Part shown: positions 7,445-15,415 of the stretch, piece by piece
How positions within the stretch are numbered: position 1 is the first letter of the stretch
Layout: every line of letters begins with the position of its first letter
From: Candidatus Bipolaricaulota bacterium
GTDB lineage: Bacteria > Bipolaricaulota > Bipolaricaulia > Bipolaricaulales > Bipolaricaulaceae
Assembly: GCA_021163465.1 (NCBI GenBank)
Contig: JAGGWU010000110.1
Coordinates: 1-23,379 of the forward strand
Direction of reading: 5' to 3'
DNA: 23,379 bases
Translations under genes and position numbers: made by a program
The notes under the pieces: generated by a model
What the model was told of the DNA's origin: nothing
Database searches by the model: none
The model's input: only the letters and a program-made list of their open reading frames with translations

Positions 7445-8824
7445 ATGGGGAAACGCACCAAGATCGTGGCCACGGTGGGGCCCACGTGTGCCTCAGAGGA
7501 TGTGCTGGCCTCCATGGCCCACGCGGGGATGGATCTTGCGCGGATCAACACCGCCCACGGGAGCCCGGCGGACCACGAACGCTATGTAGAGCTTGCCCGA
7601 GCAGCGGAGCGGGCCACGGACCGCCCTTTGGGGATCATGCTCGATACCCAGGGGCCGAAGGTCCGGCTCGGGGAGCTCCCGGGGGAGGTCCGCCTGGCCC
7701 CTGGGGATGAGGTCATCCTGGGAAAGGGCGGGCTCCCGTTGCGCCAAGAGGATCTTCCCCGGTATGTGCCTGTGGGAAAGCGGGTTTTGCTCGGTGAAGG
7801 GGCGGTGGAGCTTGTTGTGGTGGAGCAGTCGCCCCGCGCCCTCCGGTGCCGGGTCCTCCGCGGGGGTGTGGTCTCCTCGGGAAAGGGCGTGAACGTCCCC
7901 GAAGTGGAACTTCCCTATCCTTCCCTCACCCCTGCCGACCGTGACTCCCTCCGCATGGCCGCCGAGCTAGGGGTCGAATACGTGGCGCTGTCCTTCGTCA
8001 AGTCCCCCGCCGACGTGGATGGGGCCAGGAAGTACCTGGAAGGTCGAGCCCGGGTCATCGCCAAGGTGGAGCTCAAGGTCGCCGCGGAGCGGATGGAGGA
8101 GATCGTCTCCGCCGCCGATGGGGTCATGGTGGCCCGGGGGGATCTCGGCGTGGAAATCGGGCCATATCACGTGCCGGTGGTGCAAAAGCGGTTGGTGGAT
8201 CTGTGCAATGCCCGGGCCAAGCCGGTGATCGTGGCCACCCAAATGCTGCGGTCCATGGTGGAGTCGCCGGTACCCACCCGCGCCGAGGTGAACGATGTGG
8301 CCACCGCGGTCTGGGACGGGGCCGATGGGGTGATGCTTTCCGAGGAAACGGCGGCGGGAAGGTACCCGGTGGAGGCGGTGCGGGCCATGGCCGAAGCCGC
8401 TCAGGCGGCGGAGGAGAGCGGCATCCCCATACGCGTCCCCGGGCTTGTGCCCGAGTTGGTGGGCCAGATCCCCGGGGCGTGTGCCGTGGCCGCGGTGGGG
8501 ATCGCCCGGGATATCGGGGCCCGGGCCATCATCTGTGCTACCGTGTCCGGTTGGACCGCGCGGCTGGTGGCCTCCCTGAGACCCGATATGCCGGTGGTGG
8601 CCGCGACCCCGGATGGAGGGGTGGCCCGTGCCCTGGCGCTTGTCTGGGGCGTAATACCCCTAACCATCGCGCCGACAGAAGGTACGGACGCGTTGGCAGA
8701 GGCCTCCATACAGGCGGCAAAGGAAAGGGGCATCGTCGAGAAAGGGGACCGAGTGGTATTCACCGCCGGACTCCCCTTCTGGAAGGCGGGGACCACGAAC
8801 CTGGTGCGGGTGCTTACCGTCTAA
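7445..8824 (+). CDS. pyk: Pyruvate kinase
   Basis: This enzyme makes pyruvate and ATP from phosphoenolpyruvate and ADP in glycolysis. The 459-aa protein starts MGKRTKIVATVGPT. It has MLDTQGPKVRLG at about 75-86, a beta-barrel B domain, and AKVELKVAAERMEEI. The metal-site MVARGDLGVEIG, the signature KPVIVATQMLRSM and MLSEETAAGRYPVEAV follow, and a complete C-terminal allosteric domain ends the protein. The ATG at 7445 was chosen because homology begins there and TAAGGGG lies just upstream. A GTG at 7406 in the same frame would add 13 residues but lacks an SD. A stronger AAGGAGGG at 7413-7420 is too far from 7445 to serve it directly. The gene diverges from rnpA across less than 80 bp and ends 4 nt inside xseB. 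Confidence 0.95.
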   Translation: MGKRTKIVATVGPTCASEDVLASMAHAGMDLARINTAHGSPADHERYVELARAAERATDRPLGIMLDTQGPKVRLGELPGEVRLAPGDEVILGKGGLPLRQEDLPRYVPVGKRVLLGEGAVELVVVEQSPRALRCRVLRGGVVSSGKGVNVPEVELPYPSLTPADRDSLRMAAELGVEYVALSFVKSPADVDGARKYLEGRARVIAKVELKVAAERMEEIVSAADGVMVARGDLGVEIGPYHVPVVQKRLVDLCNARAKPVIVATQMLRSMVESPVPTRAEVNDVATAVWDGADGVMLSEETAAGRYPVEAVRAMAEAAQAAEESGIPIRVPGLVPELVGQIPGACAVAAVGIARDIGARAIICATVSGWTARLVASLRPDMPVVAATPDGGVARALALVWGVIPLTIAPTEGTDALAEASIQAAKERGIVEKGDRVVFTAGLPFWKAGTTNLVRVLTV

Positions 8825-9111
8825 AAAGGAACCTCCTCGTTTCCGTTTTCTGTGGGTGTTCCCCCTTCGATCGGGGACCCTTCCTGGGGGGCCTCGCGCT
8901 CTTCCCGTTCCAAGCGTTCGGTGATCCTTTTTACCTGCATTTCGGCCTGGGTCAGCTTCTTCTTGCACAGCGAAACCAGGCCCGCCGCTTCCTCCACCAA
9001 GGAAGAAAGCTCGTCGATATCCGCTTCTCCCTTTTCGATCCGCTCGAGGATCTCCTCCAAGCGGGAGACCGCTTGGGAATAGGAAAGCTCTGCTTGGGAC
9101 CTATCTTCCAT
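8821..9111 (-). CDS. xseB: Exodeoxyribonuclease VII small subunit
   Basis: This 96-aa coiled-coil subunit assembles with XseA to form exonuclease VII, which degrades single-stranded DNA. The family pattern YSQAVSRLEEILERIEKGEADIDELSSLVEEA is present in the first half (quoted here only as YSQAVSRLEEILERIEKGE). The second half is a charged helix with an acidic Pro-rich tail. The ATG at 9111 is preferred over 9153 because GGAGGTGA lies 8 nt upstream and family homology starts close to it. It overlaps the end of xseA by 11 nt, consistent with coupled translation. The stop codon overlaps the convergent pyk stop by 4 nt. Confidence 0.9.
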   Translation of the reverse strand: MEDRSQAELSYSQAVSRLEEILERIEKGEADIDELSSLVEEAAGLVSLCKKKLTQAEMQVKRITERLEREEREAPQEGSPIEGGTPTENGNEEVPF

Positions 9112-10717
9112 CCTCCCGTTCACCTCCTTGGGAAAGAAGCCGCAACACCCCACCCCGGAGCTCGGCGCGGAGGCGGGTCCCCGGAGGGGCTTGGGCAGGA
9201 TCGGTTACGATCCCGTCTCCCACACGGCGGATGATGGCGTATCCCCTCTCCAGGACCCGGCGGGGGTCCAGCGCTTTCAGCCTTTTTTCCCGATCGGAGA
9301 GGCGGTGCGCTTCGCGGGCCAAAAACGCGCGGGCCTGGGAAAGGACCCGGGTGTGCAACTCCTGGATCCTCCGGTGGGCTTCGGAAAATTCCCGGGAGCA
9401 ACCTCGGCGGAGCCGCTCCCCCACCTGCTCGAGGTAATCCCGCTCCCTCCCCAACGCCATCCCGGCCGCCCGGGGAAGGGCGCGGTGGAGACGCCCCAAA
9501 TCACGGTGGGCCTCCCGGAGCTTTTGGGCGACGGCAAGGTTAAGGCGTCGGACCCTTTCCCGGTGTGCCTTTTCGGCTTCGGACACGGACCTTATGGTTT
9601 GGGTCAGGATCCGGTCCAAGGTGTCCTCCAGCCCTTGGAGCGTTTCCCGCACCCGCTGGACCAGAAGCTGCGCCGCGGCGGTGGGGGTCTTGGCCCGCCA
9701 GCCCACGTAATCCAACACGGAGAAGTCCTGTTCGTGTCCGATCCCGATCACCACCGGGATGGGGAAGGTGGCCACGGCCCGGCCCAGGGCTTCGGAGTCG
9801 AACCACGCGAGATCTGTACGGGATCCGCCGCCCCGGCAGATGAGGACCACGTCGAACTCCTGCGCCCTTTCCCGGAACCAGTCCAGGGCGTTCAGGACCG
9901 AGGCCTCGGTATAAGGCCCCTGGACCCGTGCCCCGTGGACCGTGACCTGGAAAGAGAACCCCGACTCCCGCAGGGTCTTCAACACGTCCTTTTCCGCATC
10001 GGAGCCCAGGCTCGTGATCAGGCCCACCCGCATGGGTAACAAGGGGAAGGGCAGGGACCTGTTTAGCTCGATGATCCCTTCCTTGGTCAGCCTGCGGATG
10101 ATCTCCTCCCGGCGGCGGGCCACCTCTCCCAGGGTGTAGTTGATGTCGAGGTCCTGTACGATGACCCGGTATTCGCCCCAGTCCACCTTCAGATCCACTT
10201 GAACGAGCGCCCGGACCTTCACCTCGTCTTCCAGGCGGAAGGGATTCCCGGCCTGAGAGAGTTTCCGCTCGATGTAGGCCCGGGCCTCGGGGAAAAGCAC
10301 CGCCGAGACCTCCGCCACGATGGAGCCGTCCTCCCGGCGTTCCACCAAGCGGAAATCCACCACGTCCTTGTGGGCGCTCTTTTGGAACCCGAGGATCTCC
10401 CCCACCACCCAGACCGGGCCGGGAAAGGCAGCGCAGATGGCGTTCCGTACCTGGAGGTTCAGCTGCGATATGGTTAAGCCGCCCGTGTCGGCGCGCCGTT
10501 CCTCGTAAAGCTGCAACGTCGCGGCGTCGAAGGAGAATCCCTCCCCCTTAAGGAGTTCCACCACCGCCACCACGTGCTGGGTGGGGACGGTCCAGCAGCG
10601 GTTCGCCTTGTCCCAACGCCGCTCGGGTAGCCCCCTTACCAGATTGACCAGGTCCGGGTCGTAATCGAACCGGATGTGGAGGAGCCCATCCTTTTGATAC
10701 ACCACCCGCTGCGCCAT
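9101..10717 (-). CDS. xseA: Exodeoxyribonuclease VII large subunit with an N-terminal HARP-like domain
   Basis: This is the catalytic subunit of exonuclease VII. The standard part begins near residue 80: the OB-fold with LTISQLNLQVRNAI and VWVVGEILGFQ. The nuclease core has ICRGGGSRTDL, FPIPVVIGIGHEQDF and the signature KTPTAAAQLL, and a long coiled coil and a short C-terminal segment follow. At 538 aa it is about 100 aa longer than typical XseA (400-460). The extra 75 N-terminal residues contain FDYDPDLVNLV, RRWDKANRCWTVP and VVELLKGEGFSF. This pattern is known from HARP-like modules of SMARCAL1-type helicases and of some bacterial helicases and integrases. No internal start with a better SD was seen, and the fusion is in frame without interruption. 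The module may help bind branched or damaged DNA; this is inference. Confidence 0.92.
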   Translation of the reverse strand: MAQRVVYQKDGLLHIRFDYDPDLVNLVRGLPERRWDKANRCWTVPTQHVVAVVELLKGEGFSFDAATLQLYEERRADTGGLTISQLNLQVRNAICAAFPGPVWVVGEILGFQKSAHKDVVDFRLVERREDGSIVAEVSAVLFPEARAYIERKLSQAGNPFRLEDEVKVRALVQVDLKVDWGEYRVIVQDLDINYTLGEVARRREEIIRRLTKEGIIELNRSLPFPLLPMRVGLITSLGSDAEKDVLKTLRESGFSFQVTVHGARVQGPYTEASVLNALDWFRERAQEFDVVLICRGGGSRTDLAWFDSEALGRAVATFPIPVVIGIGHEQDFSVLDYVGWRAKTPTAAAQLLVQRVRETLQGLEDTLDRILTQTIRSVSEAEKAHRERVRRLNLAVAQKLREAHRDLGRLHRALPRAAGMALGRERDYLEQVGERLRRGCSREFSEAHRRIQELHTRVLSQARAFLAREAHRLSDREKRLKALDPRRVLERGYAIIRRVGDGIVTDPAQAPPGTRLRAELRGGVLRLLSQGGEREDGR

Positions 10718-10789
10718 CGCCTTAACCTAACCCGGGGAAGCGGCCGGGGCAAGAGATCGGCCCTTGGGTGTGGCAAGCCAATTTGGAAT

Positions 10790-10795
10790 TATAAT
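10790..10795 (+). promoter_or_regulatory. Consensus -10 element upstream of trxB
   Basis: A perfect TATAAT lies 30-40 nt upstream of the trxB starts. The best upstream -35-like hexamer (TTGGGT, 10764-10769) is 20 nt away, longer than optimal, so only the -10 is well supported. The divergent xseA start lies at 10717. The AT-rich core is nearly symmetric and could serve either direction. Confidence 0.45.
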
Positions 10796-10836
10796 AAGGT
10801 CGGAGACTTGTCCCTCTTGACAGGATGGAGATGAGC

Positions 10837-11793
10837 ATGACGGAAGATATTTGGGATGTGATCGTCGTCGGCGGAGGACCTGCCGGCCTCACGGCGGGGA
10901 TCTATGCCAAGCGGGCCGGACTGGACACGGTGGTACTGGAGAAGGCCGTCGCCGGGGGACAACTGGCCGAAGCGGTAACGGTGGAGAACTTCCCCGGGTT
11001 CCCCGAGCCCATTCCCGGAGCGGAACTGGGGAGTAGGATACGGAAACAGGCGGAAAAACTGGGGGTCAGGTTCCAACGAGGGGAGGCCCAAGGGCTTGGG
11101 CGGGAAGGGGGTTTCTGGGTTGTGGAGACCGACGCCGGGATTATGAAGGGCTTGGCGGTCATCATCGCCACGGGAGGCGTGCCCAGGGAGCTTCCCGCCA
11201 AGGGCGCACGGGAATTCAAGGGTCGCGGGGTCTCTTACTGTGCCACCTGTGACGGGTTCTTCTTCCGTGGGAAGAGGGTCCTCATGGTGGGGGCCGGGGA
11301 CGCCGCCCTGGAGGAGGCGCTCTTCCTCACCGATATCTGTGAGAAGGTGTACGTGGCGGTACGTCATCCAAAAGACGATCCGCGCGCCATCCGGGCCGAG
11401 GCGATCCTCAAGGAGCGTGCTTTTTCCGATCCCAAGATCGAGTTCATCTGGAACGTGGTGGTAGAAGAGGTACGGGGCGACAAAACCGTAAAGGAGGTGG
11501 TGCTCAAGGACCTCGGGAATGGAGAGCTGAAGACCCTTTCCGTGGAGGGCGTTTTCGTGAAGATCGGGTATCGGCCGGCCACGGAATGGCTGCGAGGCGT
11601 GGTGGAACTGGACGAGAGGGGGTACGTGGTGACGGACGAGTGGATGCGGACGAATCAACCGGGCGTGTTCGCGGCGGGGGATGTGAGGATCCCCAGGGGA
11701 CGCTATGCGCAAGCGGTGATCGCCGCAGCGGAGGGGGCCATCGCCGCACTCAAGGCCCACGAATATATCTCGGGGAACACGACAAGGAGGTGA
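10837..11793 (+). CDS. trxB: Thioredoxin reductase (FAD/NAD(P)-dependent)
   Basis: This 318-aa flavoprotein moves electrons from NADPH to thioredoxin in the cytosol. It has the FAD-binding GGGPAG at about 12-17, GGQL at about 40, the redox-active CATC at about 135-138 (YCATCDGFF), and the pyridine-nucleotide loop VGAGDAALEEA at about 151. The C-terminal FAAGDVR closes the FAD site. Length equals the low-molecular-weight TrxR group. Three in-frame ATGs (10825, 10831, 10837) are possible. The last is chosen because GGAG sits 6 nt upstream, while 10825 has almost none; the difference is four residues. A 4-nt gap separates it from the fadD-like gene, and that gene's SD overlaps the trxB stop. No thioredoxin gene is adjacent. 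Confidence 0.93.
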   Translation: MTEDIWDVIVVGGGPAGLTAGIYAKRAGLDTVVLEKAVAGGQLAEAVTVENFPGFPEPIPGAELGSRIRKQAEKLGVRFQRGEAQGLGREGGFWVVETDAGIMKGLAVIIATGGVPRELPAKGAREFKGRGVSYCATCDGFFFRGKRVLMVGAGDAALEEALFLTDICEKVYVAVRHPKDDPRAIRAEAILKERAFSDPKIEFIWNVVVEEVRGDKTVKEVVLKDLGNGELKTLSVEGVFVKIGYRPATEWLRGVVELDERGYVVTDEWMRTNQPGVFAAGDVRIPRGRYAQAVIAAAEGAIAALKAHEYISGNTTRR

Positions 11794-11797
11794 GGCC

Positions 11798-13447
11798 ATG
11801 CCGAAAGAAAAGAGGTACCCCACCATCCAGGAGATGATCGCCGCGGCGGCGCGCGAACATCCCCGAAAGGTGGCGGTCAGGGTCCCGCGGATCCGGGGGC
11901 ACAAGATCGAGTACAAGGAGCTTACCTACGGGAAGCTGTGGGATCTTTCAGGGAGGTTCGGCCTGTGGATCGCCCGGGAGGTTTTCCCCGGCGACAGGGT
12001 GGCCATCATCTCCAAACCATCCCTCGGATGGGCGGTGAGCTTCTTCGCGGCACTGCGGGCCGGTGCGGTGGTCGTGCCCCTGGACGCCGAGTTACAACGG
12101 GTGGAGGTCAAGAGGATCCTCGCGGAAGCTGAAGTGAAGCTCCTGTTCGTCGCTTCGCAGCGCTTCGATGACCTCTCCGAACTTACGGAGGAGGTCTCCA
12201 GCTTAAAGGGGGTTTACTCCCTGGAAAAGGGGGACGAGTATCCCCACATCTGGGAGCTCATCCCCGACGAGGTGATCGAGCCCGCCGATGCTAAGCCGGA
12301 TTCGGAGGAGCTGGTCCTGCTTATGTACACCTCGGGCACCACCGGGGACGCGAAGGGGGTCATGCTCTCCCACCGCAACATCACCTCCAACATCATTTCT
12401 ATTACCCAAAGAATCAGGGTGGGCCCCGAGGATCGGGTGGTTTCGATCGTTCCGTGGTATCACATCTACGGACTCACCGCCACCCTGCTTGCGCCCCTGA
12501 GCGCTGGGGCCACGGTCCTCTACACCGATGATTATCGTAACCTGATCGAAATCGCCCGCCGATCGCATTTCACCATCCTCATCGGGGTCCCCAAGCTCTT
12601 CCACGCCATGTGGCGGAGGATCGAGGAGAACGTGAAGGCCACGCCGGTCCGCCGGGTCCTCTACTATGTGGCGCCGAAGCTCATCGGCAGGGCCCTGAAG
12701 CGGAAGCTCCTTTCGCCGGAGTTCCGCTTCTTCGTCTCCGGGGGTGCCCCGTTGGATCCCCGCGTCGCCAGGGGGCTGCGACGCATGGGATTGGGGATCA
12801 TCCAGGGATATGGGCTCACGGAGACGGCGCCCGTCCTTACCTTCAGCACCCCGTTCGCGCGGCAAGCGGGCACGGTGGGCAGAGCCCTTCCCGGGGTGGA
12901 GCTTAAGATCGAGGACCCCGGGCCCGACGGCTACGGCGAGGTCCTCGCCCGCGGCCCCAACGTGATGATGGGCTACTACCGCAACCCCCAGCGTACCAGA
13001 GAGGTGCTCACCCAGGACGGTTGGTTCCGCACGGGAGACCTGGGGAAGTTGGACTGGAGGGGGAGGCTATATCTTGCGGGCCGCAAAAAGAACGTGATCG
13101 TATTGGAGTCGGGGAAGAACGTGTATCCGGAGGAGGTGGAATGGGAGCTTTCCCGGATCCCCGAGATCGAGGAGGTGATGATCTACGAGGCCCGGCGCCA
13201 GGACAAGGTGGTGGTGGCGGCGCTCATTTACCCCAACTGGGAGGCCCTACGGGAGCAGGGGATAACGGAAAAGGAAGAAGCCAAGGAGATTTTGTGGGAA
13301 AAGATAAGGGAGGCCCAGCGGAACTTGGCCCTCTTCAAGAGGATAAAGAGCAAAGAGGATATCGACTTGGTGGATGAGCCGTTTGTGAAATCCACCAAGC
13401 AGGAGATCAAACGCCACCTCTACATTGAGATGCGGAGGTGGGAATGA
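11798..13447 (+). CDS. Long-chain acyl-CoA synthetase (AMP-forming, FadD-like)
   Basis: This 549-aa ANL-superfamily enzyme activates a carboxylic acid with ATP to an acyl-adenylate, then to acyl-CoA. It has the P-loop-like YTSGTTGDAKG at about 177-187, PWYHIYG, and GYGLTETAP. It also has TGDLGKLD, GRKKNVIVLESGKNVYPEE with the hinge region, and the C-terminal KSTKQEIKRH carrying the catalytic Lys. These fit the long-chain fatty-acid group rather than acetyl-CoA synthetases. Substrate length is not readable. The start has a near-perfect SD (AAGGAGGTGA, 11784-11793) that overlaps the trxB stop, so the two genes are co-transcribed. No other beta-oxidation gene is present, so membrane lipid remodelling or uptake of exogenous acids are both possible. 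A terminator covers its end. Confidence 0.9.
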   Translation: MPKEKRYPTIQEMIAAAAREHPRKVAVRVPRIRGHKIEYKELTYGKLWDLSGRFGLWIAREVFPGDRVAIISKPSLGWAVSFFAALRAGAVVVPLDAELQRVEVKRILAEAEVKLLFVASQRFDDLSELTEEVSSLKGVYSLEKGDEYPHIWELIPDEVIEPADAKPDSEELVLLMYTSGTTGDAKGVMLSHRNITSNIISITQRIRVGPEDRVVSIVPWYHIYGLTATLLAPLSAGATVLYTDDYRNLIEIARRSHFTILIGVPKLFHAMWRRIEENVKATPVRRVLYYVAPKLIGRALKRKLLSPEFRFFVSGGAPLDPRVARGLRRMGLGIIQGYGLTETAPVLTFSTPFARQAGTVGRALPGVELKIEDPGPDGYGEVLARGPNVMMGYYRNPQRTREVLTQDGWFRTGDLGKLDWRGRLYLAGRKKNVIVLESGKNVYPEEVEWELSRIPEIEEVMIYEARRQDKVVVAALIYPNWEALREQGITEKEEAKEILWEKIREAQRNLALFKRIKSKEDIDLVDEPFVKSTKQEIKRHLYIEMRRWE

Positions 13448-13470
13448 ACCCGCCTCTAGGTCCTATTTTT
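13435..13470 (+). terminator. Probable terminator at the end of the fadD-like gene
   Basis: GAGGTGGG (13435-13442) pairs with CCCGCCTC (13449-13456), including one G-U pair, around a 6-nt loop that contains the stop codon. A T5 run follows at 13466-13470. The spacing of 9 nt between stem and T-run is longer than ideal. Confidence 0.45.
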
Positions 13471-14128
13471 GCTTTTGGAGGGAAAGTTGGTTGACGATCT
13501 CCCTGACGCGTTTTGGGATGTACTCCTTCAGCTCGTGCCAGTTCATGAACGCATCATCGGGGAAGCGGTAAACCTTTTCGAACTTGAACGTGGGCTGGAA
13601 CGCCTTGGCCTTTAGATAGCTTTCCACCGCGCGATCCAGGTCCTTTGTCTTGGCAGGGAACTCCTTCACGAAGAAGTCCTTCACCAAGAGCCCCATGGAT
13701 CCGGCCTGCGAGGTGCAGGCCTCGATGGTGTCCATCACCGGGAACTCCCGGGGATCGAACGCTAAAGCGTGCTTTCCGGGTTGGGAATAGAGTACCGGAT
13801 GTCCTTCCTCCTCCTTCCAGAAGGGAAAGCGCCGGTAGGTCCCGTGCCAGCTGGCCTCTACATTGACCACCTTGTCTTCCCCATCCACCGAGATCCACAC
13901 GTGTTCGAGCTCATAGAGGTGCTGGATGTCCCAGTCCCACCAGATGGCGTACTCCACGGTGTAAGAGGCGTTCTGGGGGACATCCACGATCCTGGGGAAG
14001 GAAGGGGAGCGTTCGGGCTTGCGGAAAACCTCCACTCCTACCTTTACCGGCATGAAGGGTTCCCGTTCGTCGAAGCGAAGGATAGGCGCATGCCTGATAA
14101 CCCTTTCGCGATCATCCTTGGTGAGCAT
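13463..14128 (-). CDS. Protein of unknown function, weakly Vps62-like
   Basis: I do not recognise this 221-aa protein with confidence. It has no signal peptide or membrane segment. Visible landmarks are HAPILRFDEREPFMPV near the N-terminus, WWDWDIQHLYELEHVW in the middle, then VEASWHG, and VLYSQPGKHALAF. The spacing of an acidic/His pair, an E-H-V block, a W/S-HG and a GKHA loosely recalls the Vps62/DUF946 type of beta-sandwich, a weak resemblance only. The start at 14128 follows GGGAGGTG at a spacing of about 11 nt, while the upstream in-frame ATG at 14161 has no SD. It overlaps the ATPase gene by 17 nt, so it is probably co-translated with it. A role in carbohydrate handling is inferred from context alone. 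Confidence 0.75.
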   Translation of the reverse strand: MLTKDDRERVIRHAPILRFDEREPFMPVKVGVEVFRKPERSPSFPRIVDVPQNASYTVEYAIWWDWDIQHLYELEHVWISVDGEDKVVNVEASWHGTYRRFPFWKEEEGHPVLYSQPGKHALAFDPREFPVMDTIEACTSQAGSMGLLVKDFFVKEFPAKTKDLDRAVESYLKAKAFQPTFKFEKVYRFPDDAFMNWHELKEYIPKRVREIVNQLSLQKQK

Positions 14129-15227
14129 CTTGACGCCCCACCTCCCGCACGGAAAGGCCATCGCTTGTGAAAAGATGCATTTTTTCCTGATCCGGAACGA
14201 TCCAGAGCTTGTCGCCTACTTCCACCTTGATCTCCCGAGAAGCCAGGGCACGGAAGGAGATCTCCCCGAACCTGAAGTGGACCAACGTTCCACCCCCCAG
14301 GGGCTCGGTGAGGAAGACCTCGCCGAGCAAGGCATTTTCCTCCTTCTCAGTAGAGAGGCGCACATCTTCCGGCCGAATCCCCAAGGTGAATTTCCCCTGG
14401 TCCATCTGTCCCAAAACCTTCCCCCATGCCTCCCCCAAGGGAAGGACGAAACCGTCGGCCACCAAAGAAGGTTTGCCGTTGGTTTCTTTGAACTCCACCG
14501 GGATGAGGTTCATGGGGGGATCGCCGATGAAGGAGGCGACGAACAGATTCCGGGGCCGATCGTAGAGCTCGTCGGGGGGGCCGTACTGCTGGAGGACCCC
14601 TTGATGCATCACCGCCACCCGCTCCGACATGGTGAGGGCCTCCACCTGATCGTGGGTTACGAGGATAGAGGTGATCCCGAGTTCCCGTTGCAACCGTTTT
14701 ATCTCCGCGCGGGTCTCGATGCGTAGCCGGGCATCCAGGTTGGAGAGGGGCTCATCCAGGAGGAGGATCTCGGGTTCCTTCACCAGGGCCCTACACAGTG
14801 CCACTCGCTGTTGTTGGCCGCCGGAGAGCTGCCCCGGCATGCGGTCGAGGAGCTCCTCGATCTTGGTGAGCTTGGCCACTTCATGGACCTTGCGGTCGAT
14901 TTCCTTCCTGGGGACCTTGGCCAGGCGGAGGGGGAAGGCGATGTTGTCGTAGACCCGCATATGGGGGTAGAGGGCATAGGACTGGAAGACGAGTCCCACG
15001 TAACGATCTTTAGGGGCCACATCGTTAACCAACACGTCGTCGAAGTAGATCTTCCCCTCGGTGGGCCGGTAGATCCCGGCGATCATGAGTAGGGTGGTGG
15101 TCTTGCCGCACCCGGAGGGGCCGAGGAGGGCGATGAACTCCCCATCCCGCACTTCCAAGCTCAGGTTGTTTACGGCAACAACCTTGCCGAACCTTTTGGT
15201 CAACCGCTCGAGCCTGATCGATGCCAT
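14112..15227 (-). CDS. Carbohydrate ABC transporter ATPase, MalK/UgpC/MsmK type
   Basis: This 371-aa cytoplasmic ATPase energises CUT1-family importers. It has Walker A GPSGCGKT at about 36-43, the Q-loop VFQSYALYPH, the signature LSGGQQQR at about 133-140 and Walker B ILLLDEP. The D-loop SNLDAR and switch His in VTHDQVEAL follow. The C-terminal third (from about 235) has the paired OB-like TOBE/regulatory domain, with FTLGIRPEDVRL. It most likely powers the permeases at 18228-20044, which have no ATPase of their own here, but the genes are 800 bp apart. Such ATPases often serve several importers, so exclusivity is not certain. A promoter lies immediately upstream; no good SD is adjacent to the ATG. 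Confidence 0.93.
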   Translation of the reverse strand: MASIRLERLTKRFGKVVAVNNLSLEVRDGEFIALLGPSGCGKTTTLLMIAGIYRPTEGKIYFDDVLVNDVAPKDRYVGLVFQSYALYPHMRVYDNIAFPLRLAKVPRKEIDRKVHEVAKLTKIEELLDRMPGQLSGGQQQRVALCRALVKEPEILLLDEPLSNLDARLRIETRAEIKRLQRELGITSILVTHDQVEALTMSERVAVMHQGVLQQYGPPDELYDRPRNLFVASFIGDPPMNLIPVEFKETNGKPSLVADGFVLPLGEAWGKVLGQMDQGKFTLGIRPEDVRLSTEKEENALLGEVFLTEPLGGGTLVHFRFGEISFRALASREIKVEVGDKLWIVPDQEKMHLFTSDGLSVREVGRQDAHQG

Positions 15228-15244
15228 GACATCGAACGCAAATA

Positions 15245-15273
15245 ATTTTACCGACCTCCCTTAATCCCGTCTA
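15245..15273 (-). promoter_or_regulatory. Predicted promoter of the ABC ATPase operon
   Basis: On the minus strand TAGACG (15273-15268) and TAAAAT (15250-15245) are spaced by 17 nt. Transcription would begin roughly 10-15 nt upstream of the ATPase ATG, giving a very short leader. This fits the lack of a near SD. Confidence 0.42.
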
Positions 15274-15291
15274 CCTCTCGATGTGTCCCAT

Positions 15292-15305
15292 TGAAAACGT
15301 TACCG
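15292..15305. promoter_or_regulatory. LacI-family-like operator upstream of the ATPase promoter
   Basis: TGAAAACGTTACCG matches the CcpA/LacI-type half-palindrome around a central CG at most positions. It lies just upstream of the predicted -35 box. It shares the core TGAAARCGTT with the site at 21515-21528. The cognate repressor is not in the window. Confidence 0.4.
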
Positions 15306-15415
15306 GGGAAAGCCAAAGTCCATCGAAATTGGGTCCCTTTTTGGAAAAACATCTTTGAAAGCGCACGCCGAGGCAACCCATGTTTCCCTCCCCTGTGATC
15401 TATATCGCAAACCCT

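Noticed and set aside
8203..9234. Plus-strand frame overlapping the end of pyk and all of xseB
   Set aside because: It is out of frame with pyk, very Gly/Arg-rich, and without recognisable motifs.
10817..10822. Perfect TTGACA just before trxB
   Set aside because: It lies at the gene start with no -10 at a proper distance downstream; the TATAAT at 10790 is upstream of it.
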